Shown: positions 1 to 5,660, numbered from the stretch's first letter. The stretch: 13,427 bases of DNA from JAJYVH01 sp964548595 (GCA_964548595.1 CAZJQO010000027.1:1-13427), one strand, 5' to 3'. Program-made: numbers and translations. The notes: generated by a model not told the origin, from the letters alone.

Positions 1-136
1 TCATTGTACATCGCCCGATATCGTTTGTGCTTCGAAGCGTTTTCAGGCCGCCCCTCTGTGGCTGAAACAGAATAAACTAGCTGAAACTCTAACATATGTT
101 TATTAAGAAAGGAAAACAGATAGTTATGTGGGACCT
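1..136. other. Left-edge non-coding stretch with possible promoter for the first gene
   Basis: No gene is recognisable here. Two plus frames are open from the edge to stops at 73-75 and about 104-106, and one minus frame is open from about 95 out of the window. None has a recognisable protein signature and all are short enough to be chance. A TATA-like stretch (TTTATTAA, about 98-105) lies 23-39 bp before the candidate starts of the next gene, and a purine-rich AAAGGAAA lies at about 108-115; either could serve that gene. Confidence 0.35.
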
Positions 137-631
137 ATGAAAGTGGGCGTAAAACAAAAACCTGGCTTAAAAGATTATAGTGCTGTGGACCTTAGGCAGG
201 AACCTAAAGCAGTAATAGTAACACCGGTCCGCGAGCCGAAAGAAATAAGGTTTGCAGCGGAAGCCGGAACCTGCGAGAGTAGAGAGCGCGTGCAGGGCTA
301 TAATGCTGGAGATGCCATTGTAAAAGATAAAAAGATCCCAGGGGATACAAAGGAGTATTACTATCCGATTACAAGAAGCAAGTTCGAGATTTTGTATGAA
401 CCATATTCCAGCCAAAAAATGGGTGAAAATGGACCGTACGTGAAGAAGCAAGGGCACGCGGATCTCGCTATGCGTATAAATGAACCGTTCAGCGTGAAGA
501 TGTCTAACGGCGAAACTCTCCCTGGAAAAACAGGAGACTGGCTTTCGCAGGCTGCGGATGGTGCCCATCGGGTCGTGGATGCTGAAGTTTTCAAGAAAAC
601 CTACCAGCTAGCGGAAAATATGGCTATATGA
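137..631 (+). CDS. PGDYG-domain-like small protein
   Basis: A soluble 164-residue protein of unknown cellular role. The C-terminal 60 residues follow the pattern of PGDYG-type domains: a YVKK segment, then EPFSVKMSNGETL, then GKTGDWL, then VVDAEVFKKTY near the C-terminus. In known relatives the same order (aromatic-KK, epF.V, GK.GDWL, V.D..VF.kTY) forms a small fold often met in phage and accessory genes, with no defined activity. The N-terminal half, rich in Lys, Glu and Arg, is not recognised. No signal peptide or membrane segment is visible. ATG 137 is chosen; an in-frame GTG at 128 would add three residues and is about 26 bp from a TATA-like box, so it is a real alternative. The gene stands alone, with 229 bp before the next, and is AT-richer than the genes on the right. 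Assignment rests on motif pattern only. Confidence 0.6.
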   Translation: MKVGVKQKPGLKDYSAVDLRQEPKAVIVTPVREPKEIRFAAEAGTCESRERVQGYNAGDAIVKDKKIPGDTKEYYYPITRSKFEILYEPYSSQKMGENGPYVKKQGHADLAMRINEPFSVKMSNGETLPGKTGDWLSQAADGAHRVVDAEVFKKTYQLAENMAI

Positions 632-720
632 GCCCTTAAGCCCGGCTTCAGATATGCCTATAATTATTTAATTACTTTTAAGATTAATGAGATAGGAGTT
701 TGTTCACATTCCAGCGTTGT

Positions 721-757
721 TCTTAAATTACCTGCGCCTAAAGGCGCAAGATTTCCA
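721..757 (-). repeat. Intergenic CCTAAAGG hairpin, copy 1 (possible IS200/IS605-type end remnant)
   Basis: A perfect 6-bp stem TGCGCC (733-738) and GGCGCA (743-748) closes a TAAA loop (739-742). The core CCTAAAGG is repeated in the hairpins near 3676 and 5050, and ATTTCC follows, as CTTCC follows the 5050 copy. Read on the minus strand the loop is TTTA, as in the right-end hairpins of IS200/IS605-TnpB elements. No transposase is nearby. This is the weakest of the three matches because the flanks are poorly conserved. Confidence 0.35.
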
Positions 758-794
758 CTAAACAGGCTGTGGTCGTTTCAAGTTAGTATTCTAC

Positions 795-820
795 AGTAAT
801 GCACACTTTTGTTCATTACT
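795..820. promoter_or_regulatory. Inverted repeat upstream of the AAA ATPase promoter
   Basis: AGTAATG (795-801) and its exact complement CATTACT (814-820) are separated by 12 bases and end about 10 bp before the TATA-like box of the ATPase gene. The position suits a regulator site beside the promoter. The arms are AT-rich, so chance is possible. Confidence 0.3.
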
Positions 821-830
821 AATGAAAAGG

Positions 831-840
831 CTTAAATATT
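831..840 (+). promoter_or_regulatory. TATA-like box of the AAA ATPase gene
   Basis: CTTAAATATT, preceded by purines (GAAAAGG), is centred about 26 bp before the ATG at 861. This is the spacing expected if transcription starts at or beside the start codon. It supports the chosen start and a leaderless mRNA. Confidence 0.55.
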
Positions 841-860
841 GCTGCGTATAATACCGAACT

Positions 861-2075
861 ATGATATTGAAGGAAACGTTGAGGCAAGTTGTTAAGGCGC
901 AACGCACAGATTTGGAGGCATTTGACTACGGCGTTGAGCGCGAAGAATTGAAGAGCATCACTCTGGATACTCCGTTTGCAATAATCATATCGGGGATAAG
1001 AAGGTGCGGAAAGAGCACACTGCTACACCAGTTGCTTAAAAAACTCCCGAATTTCTACTATCTGAATTTCGAAGACACACGGCTTATAGGCTTTGATTCC
1101 CAGGATTTCGAAAAACTAGATGAGACTTTTAGGGAGGAATTTGGCCCATCGCAGTTTTACTTATTCGATGAGATACAGAACATCAGTAACTGGGAAATTT
1201 TCGTAAGATCCAGGCTTGACAAGCAGAAGAAGTTTGTGATTACAGGTTCAAATGCCTCGCTCATGAGCAAGGAGCTAGGAACAAGATTGACTGGCAGACA
1301 CATGAACGTAGAACTTTTCCCATTTTCATTCGGTGAGATGATATCCGCGAATGGAAAAAGAGCTGGAATTGAGTCGTTTGATAAGTACCTTGTTGAGGGC
1401 GGATTCCCCGAATACGTAAAACACGGGAAACCTGACATATTGCGAGAGTTGCTGAATGACATATTGCAGCGGGACATCGTTGCAAGGTATAAAATCAGGA
1501 ATGCAAAGGCTCTGCAGGAGATGGCGCTATACCTGCTGACCAATACAGGGAAGGAATTCTCCTATAACAATCTCAAAAAAACATTCAACCTCGGCTCTAC
1601 AAACACGGCGATCTCGTTCGTTTCTTATTTTGAAGATAGCTATCTGCTATTCACTATACCGAAGTTCGATTATTCGCTTAAAAAGCAGCTAGTTAATGAG
1701 AAAAAGGTGTACTCTATAGACAATGGTCTATCGGGTGCCAACTCGGCATCGTTTTCTTCAGACGTAGGCAGGATGTTTGAAAATGCCGTATTTCTGAAAC
1801 TCCGCAGGTCGCACAAGGAAATTTTTTACTTCAAAGGTAACGGCGAGTGCGATTTTTTAGTAAAGGAGAAGAACAAGATAAAGATTGCTGTCCAGGCCTC
1901 GTATGAACTGCATGAGGATAACAAAAAAAGAGAACTTGACGGGCTTTTAGAAGCTCTTGAGAAGTTCGGCCTGTCTGAGGGGTTGATAATAACCCACAAT
2001 CAGAGTGATGAGTTTAATATCAGGGGCAAAAAAATCATTGTAAGACCTATCTGGAAGTGGTTGCTTGGAGAGTAG
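861..2075 (+). CDS. AAA family ATPase (AAA_14 with DUF4143-type C-terminus)
   Basis: A 404-residue predicted cytoplasmic P-loop ATPase of the large prokaryotic AAA_14/DUF4143 group. Walker A is GIRRCGKST (residues 45-53), Walker B is FYLFDE (99-104, with D103 and E104), and ITGSNASLMS (127-136) followed by TRLTGR is the sensor region typical of this group. The middle holds a winged-helix-like part (about 215-285), and the C-terminus resembles the restriction-nuclease-fold DUF4143 tail: GECDFLV (328-334), then AVQASYEL. The usual E-x-K after the Asp is replaced by Q-A-S, so nuclease activity is unlikely. Members are numerous and variable in archaea and their function is mostly unknown; none can be given here. 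The gene has its own promoter and stands alone. Codon use is AT-richer than in the suf genes, which fits accessory or acquired DNA. Start choice is backed by the TATA spacing. Confidence 0.9.
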   Translation: MILKETLRQVVKAQRTDLEAFDYGVEREELKSITLDTPFAIIISGIRRCGKSTLLHQLLKKLPNFYYLNFEDTRLIGFDSQDFEKLDETFREEFGPSQFYLFDEIQNISNWEIFVRSRLDKQKKFVITGSNASLMSKELGTRLTGRHMNVELFPFSFGEMISANGKRAGIESFDKYLVEGGFPEYVKHGKPDILRELLNDILQRDIVARYKIRNAKALQEMALYLLTNTGKEFSYNNLKKTFNLGSTNTAISFVSYFEDSYLLFTIPKFDYSLKKQLVNEKKVYSIDNGLSGANSASFSSDVGRMFENAVFLKLRRSHKEIFYFKGNGECDFLVKEKNKIKIAVQASYELHEDNKKRELDGLLEALEKFGLSEGLIITHNQSDEFNIRGKKIIVRPIWKWLLGE

Positions 2076-2226
2076 GTTGGTGGAAACATGAACAAAACAA
2101 CAAAAAGCAGTGGGAACCGTAACGAAACATCAAAGGCCCTCCTGGGGCTATACCTAAAATAGGCATTTTGGCGTATATCCCTAACATGGCTTTATATAAG
2201 CTTATCTGCTGAAGCAATGTCATGGC

Positions 2227-2352
2227 AGACAGGTGCTGCCAATCTCGCTGAGCTTCGACCACAGAGTCGTTGACGGCGCGGAGGCAGTAAAGTTCGCCAA
2301 CGCTATAATCAAATATCTCGAGGATGTTGACTTCCTCGAGATGCTAGGGTGA
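2227..2352 (+). pseudogene. 3' remnant of a 2-oxoacid dehydrogenase E2 (lipoyl acyltransferase) gene
   Basis: The frame ending in TGA at 2350-2352 encodes a sequence beginning RQVLPISLSFDHRVVDGAEA and ending LEDVDFLEMLG. This is the extreme C-terminus of dihydrolipoamide acyltransferase (E2), including the catalytic DHR-x2-DG motif. Only about 40 residues of some 400 remain: the lipoyl, E1/E3-binding and most of the catalytic domain are absent. In-frame stops lie upstream at 2182-2184 and 2197-2199, and no suitable start exists. A TATA-like TTTATATAAG (2191-2200) precedes the fragment and may be incidental. No other pyruvate or 2-oxoacid dehydrogenase gene is in the window. The fragment ends where the deaminase begins, so the old E2 gene was probably its upstream neighbour before a deletion or rearrangement. 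The E2 identity is strong from the motif; the history is inferred. Confidence 0.75.
2346..2352 (+). promoter_or_regulatory. Shine-Dalgarno site deciding the deaminase start
   Basis: AGGGTGA matches the GGTGA part of the archaeal anti-SD complement and lies 8 bases before ATG 2361. This favours ATG 2361 over the in-frame GTG at 2349, which lies inside the site. Confidence 0.5.
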
Positions 2353-2360
2353 CTATTTTC

Positions 2361-2828
2361 ATGCCCCAAAAATCAGATCTCTATTTTGCAGAACTGGCCA
2401 ATAAAACAGGTGCAGATGCACTAAAACACGGAGATTATCCCTGTGGATGCTTGATTACAAGAAATGACAAGATAGTTACTAAGGCCCATAGCCAAGAACA
2501 CAACAAATATGATGTTACCGCGCATGCAGAAATAATCGCAATAAGTCGGGCATGCAGGAAGCTAAGAACAAACAACTTGAGCGAATACACACTATATACA
2601 AATATTGAGCCCTGCTTGATGTGCGCTCAAGCGATAATATACGCGGGCATAAAGAAGGCGGTTTATGGTACTGAACACAGAGAATACGGAAAGAGGAAAA
2701 CTTTCGATATCCTCAAAGCCTACGGCATAGGTAAGTCTGTAAAAGTGAAGGGAGGTATCGGAGGGAAAAGGGCAAAAGAGTTGTTAGATAAGTTCCTTAA
2801 AAGAAAATTTGTAGCGAGATCACAATAA
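2361..2828 (+). CDS. Zinc-dependent nucleoside/nucleotide deaminase (cytidine deaminase fold)
   Basis: A 155-residue cytoplasmic enzyme expected to hydrolyse an exocyclic amino group of a base, nucleoside or nucleotide. The zinc signature is complete: HAE (His55 ligand, Glu57 proton shuttle) and EPCLMC (Cys85 and Cys88 ligands). The run PCLMCAQAIIYAGIKKAVYG is typical of the guanine deaminase/TadA/dCMP deaminase branch, rather than of classical Cdd. An N-terminal PCGCLI element matches the usual P-x-G-A region. Substrate cannot be read from the sequence; TadA-type tRNA editing is not expected in archaea, so a free-nucleotide or base substrate is more likely. The alternative GTG 2349 start adds four residues and would overlap the stop of the E2 remnant (GTGA). 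The Lys/Arg-rich C-terminus is normal for the family. It converges with the phosphatase gene, whose stop is 8 bp away. Confidence 0.85.
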   Translation: MPQKSDLYFAELANKTGADALKHGDYPCGCLITRNDKIVTKAHSQEHNKYDVTAHAEIIAISRACRKLRTNNLSEYTLYTNIEPCLMCAQAIIYAGIKKAVYGTEHREYGKRKTFDILKAYGIGKSVKVKGGIGGKRAKELLDKFLKRKFVARSQ

Positions 2829-2836
2829 TGCTGGCT

Positions 2837-3433
2837 CTAGTGCAGTTTTAGCGACTCTGGCAACGTTGCGCTTCCAACGCAAAGTATCCGCCGTTTCTCG
2901 AAGTCCAAAGCAGTCATAGATGCCATAGGGATCTTCGTCGTGAAGTCGAAATCGTCATATTTTGGATCGAGAATGCTCATGATTGCCATGATAGGGTCTG
3001 AATGCGTTACTGCAACAGCAAGTTCCTCATTGATCGAATCCACGAAATCATGCATTCTGCTCTGCATCGAATTCCAGCTCTCGAAGCCGTCTTTGCAGCC
3101 GCCGTAAATCTCCTTCTTGTAGGCTTCCAGTTGCTCTGCTTCTGTGGGAAAGGTCACGTTGTTGAGCCTGCCCTGAGCCCTTTCCCTTAGCCTGTCCTCA
3201 ACTCTAGGAATAATGCCGCAGCGTTTTCCTATCATCTCGGCTGTCCGTTTTGCACGCAATACCGGACTCGTATATAGCGCCTCTATTTTAGGAGTCTTTG
3301 CAAGCTCCTCCGCAACCAAATGCACTTGCTTTACCCCCTTCTCAGTCAGTTTATACGGATTTATGTCTGAGCTCGTGCCATGTATCGCATTTATCTCGCT
3401 TTCTCCATGGCGCACGAAAATTATGATTTTCAT
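2837..3433 (-). CDS. Histidine phosphatase family protein (phosphoglycerate mutase-like)
   Basis: A 198-residue cytoplasmic protein of the histidine phosphatase superfamily, which forms a phosphohistidine intermediate. The N-terminus IIIFVRHGES carries the RHG motif with nucleophile His9 and Arg8. A second arginine lies in TSPVLRAKRTAEMI (Arg60/Arg63). LRER (82-85) supplies the acid/base Glu region, and AVTHSDPI holds the second catalytic His144. The length fits single-domain members such as CobC/GpmB-like phosphatases, but the substrate cannot be deduced. No signal peptide is present. ATG 3433 is preferred; a GTG directly before it (3434-3436) would add one residue. Its promoter lies in the divergent gap shared with the thioredoxin-CcdA gene, and no clear TATA box is seen at leaderless distance. 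The gene is flanked by unrelated functions and shares no operon. Confidence 0.88.
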   Translation of the reverse strand: MKIIIFVRHGESEINAIHGTSSDINPYKLTEKGVKQVHLVAEELAKTPKIEALYTSPVLRAKRTAEMIGKRCGIIPRVEDRLRERAQGRLNNVTFPTEAEQLEAYKKEIYGGCKDGFESWNSMQSRMHDFVDSINEELAVAVTHSDPIMAIMSILDPKYDDFDFTTKIPMASMTALDFEKRRILCVGSATLPESLKLH

Positions 3434-3528
3434 CACTTGACCACTAAACGGGATTTGTTCACAGTGACGCTTGGTTCTGAACTGGATTTTGTGATAAAGA
3501 CTTATACAGGTTTTCTTTCATTTGCATC

Positions 3529-3555
3529 TTTATAAAAAAGTACACTCCAATGTAC
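3529..3555. promoter_or_regulatory. Strong TATA-like box with adjacent inverted repeat
   Basis: TTTATAAAAA (3529-3538) is a good archaeal TATA box. It is followed by GTACA (3540-3544) and TGTAC (3551-3555), an exact inverted repeat with a 6-base spacer. A second TATA-like ATTTATAAG lies at 3561-3569. No protein start lies at the right distance on the plus strand; a transcript begun near 3560 would run into the nested hairpin at 3574-3611. On the minus strand the same box is about 95 bp from the phosphatase start and could give it a leader. Confidence 0.35.
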
Positions 3556-3573
3556 ATAAAATTTATAAGTTTC

Positions 3574-3611
3574 CGGCAGGATTGCGGCGCAACTTTTGCG
3601 TCGCTCTGCCG
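3574..3611 (+). ncRNA. Nested stem-loop, candidate structured RNA element
   Basis: An outer stem CGGCAG (3574-3579) pairs with CTGCCG (3606-3611). Inside it, GCGGCGCAA (3584-3592) pairs with TTGCGTCGC (3596-3604), with one G-T pair and a 3-base loop. The two stems are separated by GATT on one side and a single T on the other. Fifteen pairs in 38 bases is far more structure than expected by chance, in otherwise AT-rich DNA. It lies 36 bp past a good TATA box. It may be a small RNA, a 5' leader element or a mobile-element end; no known family is recognised. The strand is uncertain because the structure folds on both. Confidence 0.35.
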
Positions 3612-3656
3612 TTAACGGAATAATGATGAAAAAGAAGTAGAACCTATTGCACCGGA

Positions 3657-3695
3657 CAATTCACCCGACGACCTAAAGGTCGTGGAACTCTTGCC
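3657..3695 (-). repeat. Intergenic CCTAAAGG hairpin, copy 2 (possible IS200/IS605-type end remnant)
   Basis: ACGACC (3668-3673) pairs with GGTCGT (3678-3683) around a TAAA loop; CC (3665-3666) and GG (3684-3685) extend it past a bulged G. On the minus strand it reads GAGTTCCACGACC, loop TTTA, GGTCGTCGGGTG, then AATTGTC. This resembles IS200/IS605-TnpB right ends, where TTCCACG-stem-CGTGGG is followed by a TGTC-like terminus. The site is between divergent gene starts, so it is not a terminator for either neighbour. Confidence 0.45.
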
Positions 3696-3763
3696 AGCCT
3701 GCGAGATAAATGTAAAGTAAAGGGACATAGGTAACATTTGCGCGATTATCTAACGTTTGAACA

Positions 3764-3773
3764 GTATTAAAAA
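3764..3773 (+). promoter_or_regulatory. TATA-like box of the thioredoxin-CcdA gene
   Basis: GTATTAAAAA is centred about 32 bp before ATG 3801, predicting a transcription start only a few bases ahead of the start codon. Confidence 0.45.
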
Positions 3774-3800
3774 CTTCACACTGGATATAGCTCCGGGAAT

Positions 3801-4997
3801 ATGCGGGTTTCGAAGCAGGTCACGCTGGCGTTGCTGATCCTTGCGCTGGTTCCAGCACTTAGCGCACAGTCCAACACAACCTGCAACATAAACACAGGCT
3901 CGTGCGTAAACTCAGGGGCCGGGATAGTCACTACAATATACACCAACGCTACGGGCAAGATAGGCAAGCCTGTTTACATGGTACTGGCGTACGCGCCTGG
4001 CTGCCCGCACTGCGAGGCGCTGAGCAGCTTCATAGCCAATATGAGCAAGACCTACGACATAAGGACCACGTACATAAACGCGATACGGAACCAGTCGCAG
4101 CTGTCGCAGTACCTCAGCCACTACAACGTATCGCAATCGGATTACGGTGTTGTGCCAGTGCTTTTTGTCGACAACGCATACTGCGTGGGCGACACCACAT
4201 GCATGTCGTTACTTACGAACAGCATAGCCTCTTTTGCGAAGAATGGCACGCCTCCGGTCACTCCTGGCACGGGGAACATTGGCAGCCTCACCATACTTGA
4301 GCTGACGGGGCTTGCGCTCGTCGACTCCATCAACCCATGCGCGTTCGCTGTGCTGATATTCCTGCTGTCCACGCTCTTCATGCGAGACCCAAACAAGAGG
4401 CGCAACATACTGCTCGGCGGCACCGCGTTCGCGTTTGGCATATTCATATTCTACCTGATAATAGGCATTCTGCTGCTTACCGGCATAAAGGCGGCGTTGG
4501 CGGTGACCGGCCTGAGCAACATTTACATCTACAGCGCGTTCGGCATATTCGCGATGCTGCTCGGAGCCCTAAACCTGAAGGACTACTTTGCCTACGGCAG
4601 CATGGGCTTCGTTATGGAGGTGCCGAGAAAGTGGAGGCCCAGCATGCTTGCCACGATAGAGAAGAGCGTGCTCGGCGGATTCGCATCAATACCTGGCGCC
4701 TTCATCGCAGGGGTGCTCGTGACCGCTTTCCTGCTCCCGTGCATAACGGGCCCGTACTTCGTAGCGGGCAGTCTGCTGAAGAGCCTGCCGCTCGGGGTCG
4801 CAGCCATCTGGCTCGTCTACTACAACCTGCTCTTCATACTGCCCATGCTGATAATAACGCTGCTAGTGTACGCCAGCTTCACCAGCATAGAGAAGGCAGC
4901 AAAGTTCAGGGAGAAGAACGTACGGGTGCTCCACCTGATAGCGGGCATACTGCTGATACTTGTCGGCATAGTGATGTTCTACTCAGTACTGGCATGA
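3801..4997 (+). CDS. Secreted thioredoxin-like domain fused to CcdA/DsbD-type membrane thiol transporter
   Basis: A 398-residue membrane protein that probably relays thiol/disulfide electrons across the cell membrane. Residues 1-22 are a signal peptide (hydrophobic LALLILALVPALS, then AQS). Residues about 55-148 form an exported thioredoxin-like domain with active site CPHC (68-71) and a VVP segment before Pro119, the likely cis-proline. Extra cysteines at 28, 35, 128 and 134 may form structural disulfides. After a Pro/Gly/Thr linker (150-160), the CcdA/DsbD-beta-like domain follows with about six membrane segments. It has the paired cysteines expected of the family, NPC (180) and LLPC (313), each beside a proline. 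CPHC is the DsbA-type motif, rather than the reducing CGPC. The usual DsbD order places thioredoxin after the membrane part; here it precedes it. The gene has its own promoter and no redox partner next to it. Function by domain is secure; direction of electron flow is not. Confidence 0.9.
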   Translation: MRVSKQVTLALLILALVPALSAQSNTTCNINTGSCVNSGAGIVTTIYTNATGKIGKPVYMVLAYAPGCPHCEALSSFIANMSKTYDIRTTYINAIRNQSQLSQYLSHYNVSQSDYGVVPVLFVDNAYCVGDTTCMSLLTNSIASFAKNGTPPVTPGTGNIGSLTILELTGLALVDSINPCAFAVLIFLLSTLFMRDPNKRRNILLGGTAFAFGIFIFYLIIGILLLTGIKAALAVTGLSNIYIYSAFGIFAMLLGALNLKDYFAYGSMGFVMEVPRKWRPSMLATIEKSVLGGFASIPGAFIAGVLVTAFLLPCITGPYFVAGSLLKSLPLGVAAIWLVYYNLLFILPMLIITLLVYASFTSIEKAAKFREKNVRVLHLIAGILLILVGIVMFYSVLA

Positions 4998-5030
4998 GCC
5001 TTTGACATCCGCCCAAGCCGATGCAAGAAG

Positions 5031-5066
5031 TGATATCCTCCCGCGCCTAAAGGCTGCGGGCTTCCC
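5031..5066 (-). mobile_element. IS200/IS605-TnpB-type right-end hairpin remnant (CCTAAAGG copy 3)
   Basis: TGATATCC (5031-5038) precedes a stem CCCGC-GCC (5040-5047), loop TAAA, and GGC-T-GCGGG (5052-5060) with one bulged T, then CTTCCC. Read on the minus strand: GGGAAG, CCCGC stem, TTTA loop, GCGGG, then AGGATATCA. This is the familiar right-end/omega-RNA tail of IS200/IS605-TnpB elements, of the form GAAGCCC-stem-GGGAGGAT(G/A)TCA. The element body would lie toward higher coordinates, but only about 50 bp separate the hairpin from the HIT gene and no tnpA or tnpB is present. It is therefore a solo end, a decayed copy or a small non-autonomous derivative. It sits between two converging genes, where it could also act on transcript ends. 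Confidence 0.55.
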
Positions 5067-5114
5067 GACATTTGACATTGTGGATACTCCTTGCCAGGTA
5101 TGTTCCTGCATCTG

Positions 5115-5576
5115 CTACTTCGCTCTTCCTGTTATCTTCTTCTGCAGTTTCTTAAGCGACGCACCGCTTGCTCTAGGCCCGAGCAGCGTGGTGACATAAC
5201 CCTTGTACTTCGGAAAGTACACTGTCTCGCTCTCATGCGTCACGGCACCCCTGCCCCTGACGCCCGCGGTAGGATATAGTTTGGCGTGCAGGTGGTCTAC
5301 GCCGGTGCCCTCCAGCACGAGGTTGACCCGCTGCACCCCGAGCCTCCTCCTGAGCAGGTTGCATACCTTCTTGGCGGAGAGTATCATGTTTGCAAGCTCT
5401 CTGTCGCCCGCATCGGAAAATATGCTGCCCGCATGTTTTTTGGGCACCATCACAGCTTGCCCCTCTATGTTTGGGAAGATGTCAAGAAACGCGATGTGGT
5501 TCTTGTCCTCGTATATCTTGTACGCAGGTACCGCTCCTTTGACTATGCCGCAAAACACGCAACTCCTGCTTTGCAT
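5115..5576 (-). CDS. HIT-family (histidine triad) nucleotide hydrolase/transferase
   Basis: A 153-residue cytoplasmic HIT protein; relatives cleave nucleoside phosphoramidates, dinucleoside polyphosphates or adenylylated compounds. Landmarks: CVFC (Cys6, Cys9) zinc-type motif at the N-terminus, KIYED then FLDIFPNIEGQAVMVPKKH in the centre, and the triad region GTGVDHLHAKLYP (91-102). The first two triad histidines (95 and 97, the latter the nucleophile position) are kept, but the third is Lys99. The G-T-G-V-x-H-x-H-x-K-L-Y-P form suggests a distinct HIT subgroup. The C-terminal 40 residues are Lys/Arg-rich. ATG 5576 is chosen because the CVFC motif starts just after it and a minus-strand TATA box lies 26 bp upstream. 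A longer frame from 5648 would add 24 cysteine-rich residues translated from promoter DNA and is rejected. It is divergent from the HTH-suf operon and shares its control region. Confidence 0.87.
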   Translation of the reverse strand: MQSRSCVFCGIVKGAVPAYKIYEDKNHIAFLDIFPNIEGQAVMVPKKHAGSIFSDAGDRELANMILSAKKVCNLLRRRLGVQRVNLVLEGTGVDHLHAKLYPTAGVRGRGAVTHESETVYFPKYKGYVTTLLGPRASGASLKKLQKKITGRAK

Positions 5577-5597
5577 GGTGCAACTTGCGCGCAAATG

Positions 5598-5606
5598 CTT
5601 TAATAG
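5598..5606 (-). promoter_or_regulatory. TATA-like box of the HIT gene (minus strand)
   Basis: CTATTAAAG on the minus strand is centred 26 bp before ATG 5576. It supports a leaderless transcript and the short start choice. Confidence 0.55.
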
Positions 5607-5616
5607 GCACGTGCAC

Positions 5617-5656
5617 GCCCTGCAGCGGAGAGCAGGGCATGAGGCCACCGCCCTGC
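5617..5656. promoter_or_regulatory. Three alternating GCCCTGC half-sites, candidate operator cluster
   Basis: GCCCTGC (5617-5623), its exact complement GCAGGGC (5632-5638) and GCCCTGC again (5650-5656) lie in the 135-bp gap between the HIT gene and the HTH-suf operon. The first pair has an 8-base spacer, the second 11. The last half-site ends 4-5 bp before the TATA box of the operon, and the first begins 10 bp beyond the HIT TATA box. A regulator binding here could control both directions. Confidence 0.5.
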
Positions 5657-5660
5657 ATAA

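Noticed and set aside
1..97. Minus-strand frame open from an ATG near 95 out of the window
   Set aside because: About 31 codons open can easily arise by chance; no motif, and its TATA-like sequence is too close to the start.
721..757. Hairpin as a simple transcription terminator
   Set aside because: No T-run follows on either strand, and the related hairpin near 3676 lies between divergent gene starts where a terminator is not needed.
2088..2162. 24-codon frame (MNKTTKSSGNRNETSKALLG...) after the AAA ATPase, with GGTGG before it
   Set aside because: Too short, no recognisable feature, low-complexity Asn/Lys/Thr; the purine-rich lead is not specific.
2317..2340. Two CTCGAG copies 12 bases apart
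   Set aside because: They fall in the E2 remnant coding for Leu-Glu in both cases; CTCGAG is self-complementary, so the apparent inverted repeat is not informative.
3623..3640. ATGATGA C-box-like motif and a 5-codon frame (MMKKK)
   Set aside because: No D box (CTGA) follows within a usual distance, so a C/D box RNA is not supported; the frame is trivially short.
4337..5005. 222-codon plus frame overlapping the CcdA gene
   Set aside because: Runs inside a secure membrane protein gene in another frame; Arg/His/Ala-rich composition typical of a shadow in GC-rich DNA.
5577..5648. 24-residue N-terminal extension of the HIT protein (start at 5648)
   Set aside because: The extension is cysteine-rich low-quality sequence read from the half-site repeats, and the minus TATA box at 5598-5606 fits ATG 5576.
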